Assembly (NCBI GenBank): GCA_030323885.1 | Contig: CM059190.1 | Span: forward strand, 104,201,856-104,265,855 | DNA length: 64,000 nucleotides | Source: Branchipolynoe longqiensis | Lineage: Eukaryota > Annelida > Polychaeta > Phyllodocida > Polynoidae | Reading direction: 5' to 3' | In this document: piece by piece, positions 10,409 to 20,954 of the stretch | How positions within the stretch are numbered: the first letter of the stretch is position 1 | How the letters are laid out: every line of letters begins with the position of its first letter | Notes under the pieces: model-generated | Told to the model about the DNA's origin: nothing | Databases searched by the model: none | The model's input: only the letters and a program-made list of their open reading frames with translations | Position numbers and translations under genes: made by a program

Positions 10409-11160
10409 ATCACAAACACATCTGCTGTCACTTTAGTTGACAAGACGGATTGCTATTGCATTTATTTATTTATATTTATGTTTTATTACATGCTGGCTTT
10501 AGGTAAAAAGCTAATTTAGTTTCTAAGTGGTTGATGTGTATCTAGACCGTATTAACCATTCAGTTGTATCATTATGGCATAGTCTGGGTTTAGGTAAAAT
10601 TCTAAGGGATGCATGGGTCGATTTCTTTTGATTTTCTTTTTTAAAGATTTTTTTTATTGAGGCTGTATTTATACTGTCCATAGCATATAAGCCTGGGTAT
10701 TCAGGCTTGTTTTCAATGCTGACCAGTTGTAGTGTCAGTGTTATCTTATCACACATTAGCTGCTGATAAGGTATTTCATTGCCTGCATTTCAGCAGCAGA
10801 TAGATAGTTGGTTGGTCTGGTTAGTAGTCTATGTTAATTCTTTTGGATTTTCTTGGCATATATGTGTTTTATTTTTTCTACTCTTACTACTAGACTAGCC
10901 TGCTCCTATTTACATATAATAGGCTTGTACGTAGCTGTGTGGTGTGCTATCTGGCTACTTTTGACATGGTTACCTTCCATTGGGCGTCCCGCTGGTGGGC
11001 CGTGACATATCACATGCCCCTTTGCAGTTCAGCTTAGGGGTTGGCAAAAAATGATTAGAATGGACATGTGCTGATTTATTGCTGATGAGTTAATGCTGAT
11101 TATTTAGCATGGTAGCAGTCGTCCATATTCATGGTGAAAAGCTGGTGGTATTTATTTTCT
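10409..11160. other. No gene recognised
   Basis: AT-rich sequence. A stretch at about 10650-10790 (TTTATACTGTCCATAGCATA..TTGTTTTCAATGCTGACC) resembles in reverse a short segment at 59350-59400, so it may be another old repeat. No exon-like frame was seen. Confidence 0.4.
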
Positions 11161-11162
11161 CA

Positions 11163-11212
11163 GTGATATGACCTTAGATGTTGCTAGGATGTAAAACAGC
11201 AACAACCCAACC
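11163..11212 (+). mobile_element. SINE-A 3' tail fragment
   Basis: GATATGACCTTAGATGTTGC then TAGGATGTAAAACAGCAACA. The rest of the element is absent. Confidence 0.7.
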
Positions 11213-11428
11213 GTATTCTCTCAGTCTTGTCAATCACATTTACATGCCTACATTGAGATTTACACAAAAGTCCATATTGGTCAGATCCGTGTCAAATGAC
11301 ATCGATAACAATCCCTGATGCAATTTTGAAGCGATTAGACTTGTGTCAACTGACAGTGAAATCTAACTCACAAAACATGGCCACAATTACAGGAGACGAT
11401 ATAGCCTAGTTCTTTGTAGGAACTCTAA

Positions 11429-11630
11429 AGCCCTGTTCACACACACATGTTAAGTCACCTCAACTAGTTCACCTCATCTAAGTCAACTCAGATTGCGCGT
11501 GTGAACGCTCCGCTGAGGCGAATTAGGGCTGAGTTGACTCAACTAGTTTGTCTCATATAGACCGCTTCACGAGGTGGATTAGATGAGGCAAACTAGTCGA
11601 GGCGACTTAAGGCCCGTGTGTGAATGGGTC
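11429..11630. mobile_element. Foldback element FB3
   Basis: The left end AGCCCTGTTCACACACACAT and right end CCCGTGTGTGAATGGGTC are inverted. Inside, TCACCTCAACTAGTTCACCT and GCAAACTAGTCGAGGCGACTT pair. TTAA follows at 11631-11634 and CTAA precedes, consistent with a decayed TTAA duplication. The end sequence differs from FB1/FB2 but keeps the TCACAC core. Confidence 0.8.
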
Positions 11631-11712
11631 TTAAGGTTTCTTGTGTTGCTTACGTTGATAAAGCAGTCTTGCATGTTGTTTACACTAAAACAGGAAGTAG
11701 GGTGCCTGCAGC

Positions 11713-12072
11713 ATTAAAGCTGCATAGTCCAATGAAAACATAACATTTTCAAAACCAAAATAATTATCTAGATTTGATTCTACATAGCTAACTTAGATGC
11801 TGGTGCACTTATTAAACATTTGTCATCGCATATATTGGGATACTGAGTCAATTAATAGAACCTGTTACTGCAGAAGCCTATGGTGTTAGAGTTTTGGCAA
11901 GCTTGCCAAAATTAATTTAGCATGTTTCCATTTCAAATATCTCAAAAGTTAGCGACTTAAAATAAAAGTTACTTCAAACTAAAGTAAGGTAGATTATAAT
12001 GAACAACGTAATATTTTTATCTCAGAAAATGAGAGAAACTCAAAACCATCGGACTATGCAAATTTAATAATG
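11713..12072 (-). mobile_element. MITE-2, full length
   Basis: Left end TAAAGCTGCATAGTCCAATG, right end CCATCGGACTATGCAAATTT. The core has CAACTTAGATGC-like 'CTAACTTAGATGCTGGTGCA', 'AGAACCTGTTACTGCAGAAG' and 'GGCAAGCTTGCCAAAATTAA'. It serves as the reference copy in this window. It is non-coding. Confidence 0.88.
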
Positions 12073-12229
12073 ACACATTGCTCATTTGTACCTCCTGTGT
12101 ATAGTTTACTTGATGTATTGACACCCCTGCCCTGCAGAGTTGTAAACCACTGCCTTGTTGTACAGGTTCTTGACAGAACCGAAGGCTAAGGGAGCAAACC
12201 CTGAACAGAAAACCATATCACTGTGGCAG

Positions 12230-12500
12230 CATTAAGGGCGGTTGATGTATGGAACTCCCAACATCTCCCGATCAGCCACTGCAGGGACAAATAGTTTTGC
12301 GCCTGTCTGGACATGTTCTTGCTGGTATGAAACCGCTATTTTCTCCCTGAGAGAGTGCCACTGGTAAATTGCAAAAGCCAGCAGCACTTCAACACTTTTG
12401 CAGGCAGCTTTCATGAAATTGGAGAGCGACAGTAAAGTAATGAAAGCAGTCTTTATCGCATCACGACCGACAGCATGATGATGATGATGATGATGAGACG
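12230..12500 (+). mobile_element. LINE 3' end with (ATG)n tail, copy 1
   Basis: Ends in GTAATGAAAGCAGTCTTTAT..CGACCGACAGC followed by (ATG)n. The upstream part 'CAGCCACTGCAGGGACAAAT..GGCAGCTTTCATGAA' matches the minus-strand copy at 35760-36035. It is a 5'-truncated non-LTR insertion with a trinucleotide tail and no intact frame. Confidence 0.75.
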
Positions 12501-12778
12501 AGGGTAGGGTCAAGTGATGGCTAGCAAAATGTGTCAAGTACATTAATTTATTGAATGATGATTAGTAGATATATTAAGTTCTTATTTGTAACACAGATAA
12601 ATCACTGGCGTTAACTTGTTACTAGTTAGTGCTTTTGGGTGTTAATCTTGATGATCAAGGAATCTAGAGCATGACCTATTTAGCAATGTTATTGCATTCC
12701 TGGGATATTCTCGATTGTGCTTGTCCCGGGCTACCACCAGGTTGACACTCATGACACCTGGCAGGTAACTTAGGTGTC

Positions 12779-13110
12779 ACCGGACGCGGTGGCCGAGTCG
12801 GTAGAGCGCAGACCTCCCGTGTGGAAGGTCGGGAGATCAATTCTCTGTCGAGTCAAACCAATCACTTACAAATTTGATACTTGTCGCTTCCTAGCCTGGC
12901 GCTCAGCAATAATAGGATAGGGCAAGGTCTTATTGACTCAGTGTCACGATAATGTGACTGAGTGGGGTATCAGATCATGGTGCCAGTGGCCTGGTCTCCT
13001 AGTGGGACAACAGTATCAAGTCACCATGAGTGCGTACTGTCACAAGTCAGTACCCGTCCTTATATGATCTTAGATGTTGGCAGGACGTAAAACTCCACCA
13101 ACCAACTAAC
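12779..13110 (+). mobile_element. SINE-A, full length
   Basis: The head CCGGACGCGGTGGCCGAGTC then GGTAGAGCGCAGACC carries the A box. The body contains GCTTCCTAGCCTGGCGCTCA and CCATGAGTGCGTACTGTCAC, and the tail is AACTCCACCAACCAACTAAC. Confidence 0.9.
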
Positions 13111-13726
13111 TCAGATGTCTAGCGGGTATCGGCGTTGTAAGTCTGCCAACGAGCAGAACTAATTAGCACAAATTATGATGAAGCGAACAGATATTGTGAA
13201 GCTGCATTTGATGTGTTTCCAGCCAGACAGCTTCTTAGACAATCAGATTCCCTACATACATCCCTCTGTGTGTGTTTTTTTGTTGATGTTGTTTTTTTGT
13301 CTTTTTTTTCTGATGAATTTATTTACCCTGCTCATAACGGATACGTGTGTTAATACTTGTTTTCACCGCTGGGCAGCACTAGTCCAATTTCATTCAAATC
13401 TTTGGAATTTAGTTTTAATAATAATTTAGGTTTTGTTGCTTCTTATTTGTGGATGCGGGGACAGGAGGGGGATGAGGGGAAGGGGGGGGGGGGTAATTGG
13501 GGACTTTTCACAAGTTGTCTTTTATCCTCACTGCTTAATTCCATCCCTGACACATTCCTATTGCTGCAATTAGCGAAACACACTGAACCCAATGCACTCA
13601 CATCAGAGTATCTACCGATCTAAGGTTGTTAGTGGGGTGGAACTTGTGCAGTTCATTTATCAAGTACACGAACATTTCTGTCCACATAAAACATAACAAT
13701 GAAGAGTTTAGCTGGGATCTCCAAGA
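13111..13726. other. No gene recognised
   Basis: T-rich sequence (13270-13320) and a short G run at 13480-13492. Short frames crossing it have no recognisable domain. Confidence 0.45.
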
Positions 13727-14274
13727 TGTCCCCCCCCCTCCCCTCCCCCCATCCTCACCCTCTCATTCCCACTCTCCCCTCCCCTCTCACTCCACCTCCT
13801 TCCTACCCCTCCCCCTCTCACTCCCCCTCCCTCTCCCCACCCCCACTCACTCCCCCTCTCACTCCCCCTACCCCTACCCCTCCCCCTGTCACTCCCTTCC
13901 CCTTCCCTCTCAACCTCCCATTCCCCTTCCCCCCTCTTACCGCCCCTCCCCATCCCCCTCCTGCTCTCACTCCTTTCCCTTCCCCTTCTTCCCCCCCCTC
14001 CCATTCCCCTTCCCCTTCGCACTCCCCCTCCCCCTCCCCCTCTCATTCAACCCTCCCCCTCCCCCTCTCACTCCCCCTCCCCACTCCCCCTACTCCTCCC
14101 CCCTCCCCTCCCTTCTCATTCCCCCTCTCACTCCCCCTCCTCACTCCCCATCCCTACCCTCCCCCTTTCACTCCCTTCCCCTTCCCTCTCCCCCTCCCAT
14201 TCCCTTCCCCCCTCCTCCCACTCCCCCTCTTCCCCCCTCCCACCCCCCCCCCCCCCCCCCCCCCATCCCCATAC
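13727..14274. repeat. C-rich pyrimidine tract
   Basis: About 550 bp almost free of A and G on the plus strand, with recurring CTCTCACTCCCCCTCCC words and a terminal C run (14247-14264). Long Pro/Ser/Leu frames here are artefacts. It is the strand-inverse in composition of the 15735 tract, with related AGTGAGAGGGGGAGGGG units. Confidence 0.9.
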
Positions 14275-14280
14275 GGTCTA

Positions 14281-14489
14281 GGTAAACGCCAATCCAAAAA
14301 TCTAATTAAAATAAAAGATGTGTACGTGTAGGTAATAATAATTCTCACTAAGTCTACTTTTCTTGTGCTGAATTGGTTAAGGAGCAATTACCAAAAATAT
14401 AGGAATATGAAAAATTAACCTTTGGAAGTTTGACTCCAATGTTTATCTAATTTTTTGGATCGGCGTTTATGGGGTTTTGCGCCTGAACT
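14281..14489. mobile_element. MITE-1, left terminus missing
   Basis: Starts at GTAAACGCCAATCCAAAAAT and ends TTTGGATCGGCGTTTATGGG then GTTTTGCGCCTGAAC. The outermost left bases (GAGTTCAGGCAC..) are lost at the junction with the pyrimidine tract. Confidence 0.8.
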
Positions 14490-14639
14490 CACCATGTTAT
14501 AACATTCTCCGGTGCGCCCGGTAGTGAGGAGGAGCGCCGGTGATGGCGTCAACTCAATGCATTGTCAATGGCCGTTTAGGCCCACTAGTACCGACGCGCC
14601 ACCAAGTGTCAGAAAAATTAACTACGCCAAATGTCCCCC

Positions 14640-14895
14640 ATTTTCAGCATCCACACGACACTGGTGTCATGACCAGGATCCTATTATCAGTTACATGCTG
14701 ACTGATTGTTCAACCTAACCCTGTGTATCTAAATATAAGTGCAATGCCTTTACGGGTGTAATCATAATTATTTAATAGATTGATGGACCTAAACCATTTA
14801 AAAGCCTTAGCATTCCATGGAGACGAGTGTAGTAGTCTGCGCTGACCTCTCAGGCAAGGAGTCACATAGACAGACAGGCGTTGATAGGGTGATTG
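14640..14895 (+). mobile_element. SINE-B body plus start of a second unit
   Basis: ACACTGGTGTCATGACCAGG..ATTGTTCAACCTAACCCTGT then the 3' segment ..AACCATTTAAAAGCC and immediately TAGTCTGCGCTGACCTCTCA, the 5' word of a following unit. The tRNA-like head is missing. Confidence 0.75.
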
Positions 14896-15384
14896 AATTA
14901 GGGAACTTATGTAGCATAATGGTTTCTACAACTTTTATTTGTGTGCATTAGGCCACCACATCCGGTCATTAAGCTGGGGAATTTTCAAACGTGGACAATT
15001 GGTCTTCTTCATTCCACTGCTCCTTGCCCTATACTAGTGTAGTAGTCTGCACATGAGCCCCACTACCACGCGGTGGCGGCAGACACTACGCCGCACACCT
15101 ACGCAGTTACAGTGAACTGTGCTAGGTGGCGGCAGGCTAGCCACTGGGCAGACCATGACTGGGCTGCCCTCTACTGAATGTGGTTAGCTCACCCCCCACC
15201 CACCTATAGAAGCGATGTGGGACCTGGTGAGTTAGGGGGGGGGGGCGGGTCAGTTGACTGTTGACGCCATGGAGAGCAGACAGGTTTTGTAATAAACCAG
15301 GTTGAAGCGTACTGAAACTGAATCTCGGCATTCTTCCGTGAGTGCGTGATGGTGTGGGGGAAGACTGTGGCCCATCACACTAGC
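14896..15384. other. No gene recognised
   Basis: Contains ACTAGTGTAGTAGTCTGCAC at about 15033, a short SINE-B-like end, and a G run at 15236-15245. Otherwise unassigned. Confidence 0.4.
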
Positions 15385-15535
15385 AATGCCGAATGCCAGG
15401 CTATGTAGCAATAAGTATACATTTTTTACTTATTTGTTTGACTCAACCAGGCTTCGAACCTAGGGGTTTGAATCTCATGAACTACCAAAACTGGAGTCGA
15501 GCACTCAACTCATTTGGCGACCCGAGTTGGCGACC
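15385..15535 (-). mobile_element. SINE-A head fragment
   Basis: AATGCCGAATGCCAGGCTAT..TTTGACTCAACCAGGCTTCG is the head side of SINE-A in reverse, with the B-box complement TTCGAACC. Confidence 0.65.
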
Positions 15536-15734
15536 CACGCCGTCTGTAGTTAAATGTTGATGTGCACTACTTTGAGGGTGGGGAAGGGTGAGGGGGATTT
15601 GGGAAAAGTAGTGCTCTTTGTACTATCTTGAAAATGATGACAACTTTGGACGGCCCTTAATGTAATTCCTAAAAGAAAATATGCATTTGGAATTTGACTA
15701 AAACCAACAAAGCCTTCTCAACAATACTTCTATC

Positions 15735-16075
15735 TTCCCCTCCACCACGCCAGGGGCAGTTGGAGGGGGAGGGGGGGAAGGGGATGGGGAGGGGAGTGAG
15801 AGGGGGAGGGGTAGAGGGAGTGAGATGGGGAGTGAGAGGGGGATCGGGAGGGGGAGAGGGGTGAGAGGGGGACGGGGAAGGGGAGGGGGAGAGGGAAGGG
15901 GAGGGGCAGTTGGAGGGGAGGGGGAAGGGGAGGGGGAGAGGGGGCTGGGGAGGGGAGTGAGAGGGGGAGGGGTAGGGAGAGTGAGAGGGGGGTGAGAGGG
16001 GGAGGGGTAGGGGGTAGGTGGACTGAGAGGGGGATGGGGAGGGGGGAGGGGGAATGAGAGGGGAGGGGGTGGGAT
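15735..16075. repeat. G-rich purine tract
   Basis: Purine-only plus strand with repeats of GAGTGAGAGGGGGAGGGGTA. Proline-rich minus-strand frames are artefacts. Confidence 0.9.
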
Positions 16076-16224
16076 ATCTGAGAGATCCAATGTCAGAAGT
16101 TACTGGAGGATGCTCCACGATCTGGTTACAGGATGAGAGTGGTGCTAAGGGCCTTTATTCTTCATGTAGTCGTCGGTGCTGAGGATGCCCCTTAGTTGGG
16201 CTGGGACCCTCGGATAGTGACGGC

Positions 16225-16640
16225 TTAGCATAGTATGAGGATCATGTGACTGTGTGGTGTATTGAGGTCATGGTGCCGGTGTCCCGATCTGCCAGTGAGG
16301 TAGCATAATTAAGTTGCCATGAGTGTGCACTATCACAAGTTGGTACCCAACCTTGTATGGCCTTGGGTCTTGGTGGGATGTTTAAACAACAACAATCAAC
16401 CTCCCTCAGCCCTCTTATTAGATGACCGGGGTTGGGCTCCTAGATGATTTTTCCCACTCCGTCACACTGGCTCGCCTTCCCTCCCGCCCACCACCTTGCT
16501 CCCTCCCTGATATCTCTGACCACTACCCACCGGAAGCCAACTCCCTGCTGCATGGGCCCGCCTTTGGTCGGGCTCATGCAGTGCAGCCTTCAGTGTGTCA
16601 ACGTGACTGAAAAACCCCAAAAACAAACACTTGGGTAGTG
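16225..16640 (+). repeat. Duplicated segment, copy 1: SINE-A tail plus flank
   Basis: A SINE-A 3' part (16240-16395, ending TTTAAACAACAACAATC) is followed by CAGCCCTCTTATTAGATGAC..CCACCGGAAGCCAACTCCCT..CAGCCTTCAGTGTGTCAACG. The same SINE tail plus flank recurs at 17545-17870, so the flank was copied with it. Confidence 0.7.
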
Positions 16641-16889
16641 CAGCTGATCAAAAACATGAACTCAGTCCCTACAAAATAAATAAGGAACTAGTTTCTGAAG
16701 TTCAAGAAACTCCTCATAAGTGTTGAGACATTGCTTTGTTTGTTCGTAACATATTTTCTTGAAGCGTCTGGTGTTAGCCTTTTCTTAGTGACTAGAAGCC
16801 GGTCTTCCTCTGTTAGTAAGTGATCTGTGACATCAACTTTCGGCCAGTTATCTGGTGACAGTGGGTATGTGATACCAACCAGGTGTCGG

Positions 16890-17370
16890 TTATCTGGTGA
16901 CACTTGTGACACCACTGACAGCAAACCACAGTGACACCAAAACCCTCCTCCCTCACCCACCAACACACACTGACATTGTGACACCAACGACCAGTGACAG
17001 CAACATATATAACACCACCAATAGCAAACCACAGTGACTCCAAAACCCTGCTCCTTCACCCACCCACCTACCCACACACTGACAGTGACATTGTGACACC
17101 AACGAACCACTATTGACAGCAACCCGCATGACACCACCAATAGCAAACTACAGTGACACCAAAACCCTCCTCCCTGACCCACCCACACACTGACAGCGAC
17201 ACTTGTGACACCAACCAATCACTACTGACAGCAACTCACGTGACACCACCATTGATAGCAAACCACAGTGACACCAACAAAACCCTCCTCCCTCTCTCCA
17301 TCACCCCCCCCCCCTCGATCCCCCCCCCCCCGTTCACCCATCTACTGACAGTGACACATGTGACACCGCC
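16890..17370. repeat. About 115-bp tandem repeat, four units
   Basis: GCAAACCACAGTGAC or its variant recurs at 16921, 17023, 17142 and 17258 (spacings 102, 119, 116). Units share CCAAAACCCTCCTCCCTCAC and CACACTGACA. Non-coding. Confidence 0.85.
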
Positions 17371-17544
17371 CGACCCTGCCTCCACAATCACGTGACGGCA
17401 GGGGTCCGGCGGGCTCCCCCTGGCGGTCGCCGGTAGCGCAGTTCTCCGTTGACAGTGGGCGGGTGGTGGCGTGGAATGTTGGCAGCATTCCTCCTGGTGC
17501 GGGTGTGTAGCGCGTCGGGTCTGTGACAGTATGGCCCCGACTGG

Positions 17545-17870
17545 GCGCACAGTGTCAGGATAATGTGACTGTGTGGGACATCAGGTCATGGTGCCGTCCT
17601 GGTATGGCCTAGGGTCTTGGTCTTACTGGGGCGTAAAACTACACCAACAGCCCAGCCTCTCCCGGCCCTCTCAGAGGACTGTCGTTGGGCTCTTAGGCTG
17701 ACTTTTTCCTTCCTCCCACCCCCCCATTTTCTCTGACCACTACCCATCGGAAGCCAACTCCCGACCACATGGGACCGCTTTCAGCAGTGCCCATACAGTG
17801 CTTAAGTTTTGCAGCCTTCAGTGCACCAATGCGACTGAAAACTCCCCAAAAACAACAGTATGGTCCCCTT
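17545..17870 (+). repeat. Duplicated segment, copy 2: SINE-A tail plus flank
   Basis: CAGTGTCAGGATAATGTGAC..TTACTGGGGCGTAAAAC is a SINE-A 3' part with an internal deletion, followed by CAGCCTCTCCCGGCCCTCTC..CATCGGAAGCCAACTCCC..CAGCCTTCAGTGCACCAATG. It is diverged from copy 1 by many substitutions. Confidence 0.7.
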
Positions 17871-18023
17871 ATTCCGCTCACACCCAATCCCCCGGCGGGC
17901 CGGCACCCGGTGGCACCCGGCGGTACCGGCGGCACCCGGCGGCGAGGCCGGCATGTTTGCTGGTACTCGGCTCCACTACTCGTCGGGAATACATTACACC
18001 AGTTCCCGTGGCGAACTCTTCCC

Positions 18024-18310
18024 CCTTGCCTTGCCTTGCCTTGCCTTGCCTTGCCTTGCGTTGCGTTGCGTTGCCTTGCCTTGCCTTGCCTTGCCTTGCC
18101 TTGCCTTGCCTTGCCTTGCCTTGCCTTGCCTTGCCTTGCCTTGCCTTGCCTTGCCTTGCCTTGCCTTGCCTGCCTTGCCTTGCCTTGCCTTGCCTTGCCT
18201 TGCCTTGCCTTGCCTTGCCTTGCCTTGCCTTGCCTTGCCTTGCCTTGCCTTGCCTTGCCTTGCCTTGCCTTGCCTTGCCTTGCCTTGCCTTGCCTTGCCT
18301 TGCCTTGCCT
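18024..18310. repeat. (TTGCC)n pentanucleotide array
   Basis: About 57 near-perfect pentamers. Three GTTGC variants cluster at 18057-18073, and a lost base group at about 18168-18173 (CCTGCC) shifts the phase. Because 5 is not a multiple of 3 and the unit has no stop, all frames stay open on both strands, giving spurious CLALP- and KARQG-repeat peptides. Confidence 0.98.
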
Positions 18311-18329
18311 GTGGCGGGGTGTCAAGTTT

Positions 18330-18365
18330 AAAGTTGCATAGTCCGATGGTTTTCAGCTTATGTCC
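18330..18365 (+). mobile_element. MITE-2 terminal fragment
   Basis: TTTAAAGTTGCATAGTCCGA then TGGTTTTCAG, joined to SINE-D. Confidence 0.6.
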
Positions 18366-18605
18366 TTTTTTCTGTTCCAACCAGTGGTCCACAATTGGTT
18401 CATCGAAGGCTGTGGTATGTGCTGTCCTGTCTGTGGGAAAGTGCATACAAAAAGACCCCTTGCTGCTTATTGGAAAGAGTAGCGTATGTCGTGGCAGCGG
18501 GTTTCCTCCAAAGAAATATGTCAGAATGACCATATGTTTGAGGTCCAATAGGCGATGATAAAAAGCAATGTGCTCTAGGGGCATTGTTAAATAAAGCAAG
18601 CTTTA
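18366..18605 (+). mobile_element. SINE-D, 5'-truncated
   Basis: CCAACCAGTGGTCCACAATT, GGCTGTGGTATGTGCTGTCC, GCGGGTTTCCTCCAAAGAAA, then GATGATAAAAAGCAATGTGC and the end GTTAAATAAAGCAAGC. Copies at 49832, 50885 and 55838 share this body. Confidence 0.85.
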
Positions 18606-18649
18606 CTGCCCTTTTTGTGAGATAAATATATTAATTTTGTTGTTGGTGC

Positions 18650-18868
18650 ATCAGTTGATTAAGAAGGGAGAATTCCAATCGCGGACAATTGGTCTTCCTC
18701 ATTCCACTGCTCCTTGCCCTATTCTAGTAATGCTGATCGGCAGGCTTAGTAGCAACACACATGCATTTTTAAGCCATTGGTTTGACTCGTCCAGGGTTCA
18801 CACCTGAGGGTTCAAATCCCACGACCTGCCAGAATGGGAGGCGGACGTTCAACTCATTCGGATATGGT
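18650..18868 (-). mobile_element. SINE-A variant, head half
   Basis: TTCCAATCGCGGACAATTGG..CCACTGCTCCTTGCCCTATT..TTTGACTCGTCCAGGGTTCA. The GCGGACAATTGGTCTTCC end replaces the usual SINE-A body and also occurs at 56600 and 56765, so it is a sub-family rather than a random truncation. Confidence 0.75.
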
Positions 18869-18874
18869 TTCTGG

Positions 18875-19170
18875 TGGATTGTTATAAATCTAGCTTACTC
18901 TAATTTGAAGTAACTTTTATGATCAATGGTTAACTTTTGAGATATTTGAAGCGTAACCATGTCAAATTAGTTTCGGCAAGCACACCAAAATTCTGACACC
19001 ATAGGCTTCTGCAGTAACATGTTCTATTGACTTGGCTCGGTATTCCGTTCTGTGTGATGACGAATGTTTAATAAGTGCACCAGTATCTAAGTTAGCTATG
19101 TATAATTAAATCTCGATACTTGTTTCGGTTTTGAAAATTTGATGTTTTCATCGAACCATGCAGCTTTAAA
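18875..19170 (+). mobile_element. MITE-2, left end missing
   Basis: CTAATTTGAAGTAACTTTTA..GGTTAACTTTTGAGATATTT..CACCAGTATCTAAGTTAGCT..GAACCATGCAGCTTTAAA. Confidence 0.8.
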
Positions 19171-19279
19171 TACATATTCTGGGTTTTGTGATCCTTTAAG
19201 TTGTCATAAACCGGGCTGGGGGGAGGGAGTATGTAGGGGGGGATATCTAGGTCACGCCTGAATGACTGGTTGTTTGGTT

Positions 19280-19572
19280 ATTGGATTTTTACATCATGGC
19301 AACATCTAAGGTCATATCAGGACGGGCACCGACTTGTGACAGTGCACACTCAAGATTACTTAATAGTACTGCCCCATTTGGAAATCAGGCTGCCAGCACC
19401 ATGACCCAATATCCCACTCAGTTATATTATCCTGACACAGAGCGAACCAGCCACTGCCATATCCTATTAATGCATGAACACCTGCGAAGCGACATGGCTA
19501 CGAAGCGACACGTATACATATTGTAAGTGATTGGTTTGACTCAAGCGGGAATCGAATTCCCAGTCTCCCACA
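19280..19572 (-). mobile_element. SINE-A (inverted pair, left arm)
   Basis: TACATCATGGCAACATCTAA then GGTCATATCAGGACGGGCAC through to TTTGACTCAAGCGGGAATCG. It faces the next copy head to head, so the two could fold on each other. Confidence 0.88.
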
Positions 19573-19576
19573 TGGG

Positions 19577-19922
19577 GACCAGACGGGATGGCCGAATGAG
19601 TTAGAGCGTCCGTCTCCCGTGCTGGTAGATCGTGGGGTCGTGGGTTCGAGTCCCGGTCGAGTCAAACCAATGAATTTAAAATTGATACTTGTCGCTTCCT
19701 AGCCAGGTGCTCGGCATTATTAGGATAGGGCAAGGACTGGTGTGCTCAGTGTCAGGATAATGTGACTGAGTGGGATACCAGGTCATGGTGCCAGCGGCCT
19801 GGTTTCCCAGTGGGACAGCACTATAAAGTCGCCATGAGTGCGCACTGTCACAAGTTGGTACTCGTCCTGATATGACCTTAGATGTTGCTAGGATGTAAAA
19901 CAACAACAAACAAACAAACAAC
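19577..19922 (+). mobile_element. SINE-A, full length with intact Pol III boxes (inverted pair, right arm)
   Basis: The head GGATGGCCGAATGAGTTAGA (A box) and GGTTCGAGTCC at 19643-19653 (perfect B box) are the best-preserved internal promoter in the window. The body runs to GATGTTGCTAGGATGTAAAA and (CAAA)n. If any copy is still transcribed by RNA polymerase III, this is a candidate. Confidence 0.92.
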
Positions 19923-19989
19923 AAACTCCCACATGGGAGGACTGCGCCCTATAGATTCGGCCATAGCGCCCGATGTCACGCCTGATTGA

Positions 19990-20330
19990 AGCCGGGGCCT
20001 TCCAGCCAACATCTAACGGCATATCAGGACAGGTACCGACTTGTGACAGTGCGCACTCATAGTGCCTTTATAGTGCTGCCCCACTGGGACACCAGACCAC
20101 CAGCACGATGACCTGTTATCCCACTCAGTCAAATTATCCTGACACTGAGCTAACCAGTCCTTGCCCTATCCTAATAATGTCAAGTGCCAGTCTAGGAAGC
20201 AACAAGTATAAATGTGTAAGTCATTGGTTTGACTCAACCAGGATTAGAACCCACAAACGCAAGGGTTCGGATCTCCCGATCTCCCAGAACAGGAGACAGA
20301 CGCTCTACTCATTCGGCCACCCCGTCTGGT
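19990..20330 (-). mobile_element. SINE-A, near full length
   Basis: CCAACATCTAACGGCATATC then AGGACAGGTACCGACTTGTG to the head complement CAGACGCTCTACTCATTCGG then CCACCCCGTCTGG. Third copy of a local cluster. Confidence 0.88.
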
Positions 20331-20600
20331 TGCTAGCAGGTGGACAGGGGTGGGGAGGAGTTACTGTTCCCCCACCCCCACCCACAGAAAACCAGTACGC
20401 TACCTCCCTGAAATGGCCGGAAAGGGTATTTTGGAGCCTCTCAATTTCAAAATGTCCCGGGGAGGAGCATACCCCCGACCCCCTAGCCCTCGGACCCTTC
20501 AGCATATGTCCGTTCCAAGAATTTATGAATTTGTCTAGCACCCCAAACAAAAGTTCCTAGGTATGGCTATGAATTATATATACACTGAATAAGGTAGGTA
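20331..20600. other. No gene recognised
   Basis: C-rich patch at 20368-20390. Overlapping short frames on both strands without a recognisable domain. Confidence 0.4.
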
Positions 20601-20603
20601 AAC

Positions 20604-20643
20604 CCCGCCTATTTATATGTATATAATAAATTATATTTCACAT
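20604..20643 (-). promoter_or_regulatory. TGTG..TATAAA terminal module, copy a
   Basis: Minus strand: TGTGAAATATAATTTATTAT then ATACATATAAATAGGCGGGG. Same layout as the LTR-like start at 25549 (TGTG, ATTAT, TATAAA, GGCGG). Confidence 0.5.
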
Positions 20644-20671
20644 AAACATATACATAATATACACATATATA

Positions 20672-20740
20672 TGTGGTACTCTGCACTGACCTCTCAGGCA
20701 AGGAGCCGCATAGACAGGTGAGTGTGGTCAGGCAACCTAG
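20672..20740 (+). mobile_element. SINE-B 5' fragment
   Basis: GTACTCTGCACTGACCTCTC then AGGCAAGGAGCCGCATAGAC AGGTGAG-like sequence, stopping before the tRNA-like head. Confidence 0.65.
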
Positions 20741-20932
20741 CTGGTTCGCAGACATATAAATCCTCCTGCGTTAGTAAGGTTTGTCGTGTCCAGTAGGGAC
20801 AGCAAGCACCGGTGGTGGCGCCAGCAGTCAGAGGAGCGCAGGAGGCAGTACATAGAATCGGGGTAATAATAAGAATATATATAATCAAATAATTCCGATC
20901 AGCACCTTTATACTCGCATAATTCCTCACACA
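20741..20932 (-). mobile_element. LTR-like element with TATA-bearing module, copy b (end uncertain)
   Basis: Minus strand begins TGTGTGAGGAATTATGCGAG then TATAAAGGTGC, then GCTGGCGCCACCACC and ACGACAAACCTTACTAACGC. Whether the far end is a true terminus is not clear. It lies inside a SINE-B context. Confidence 0.4.
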
Positions 20933-20954
20933 TCATTTATATATATATGTCGTG

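Noticed and set aside
17693..18599. KARQG/CLALP pentapeptide-repeat proteins
   Set aside because: Direct translation of a TTGCC microsatellite. Frames are open on both strands because the 5-bp unit has no stop.
19577..19665. tRNA gene
   Set aside because: A and B boxes are good, but the cloverleaf acceptor stem does not close and the sequence continues into the SINE-A body. The same holds for SINE-B (26060-26125) and SINE-C (51718-51800).
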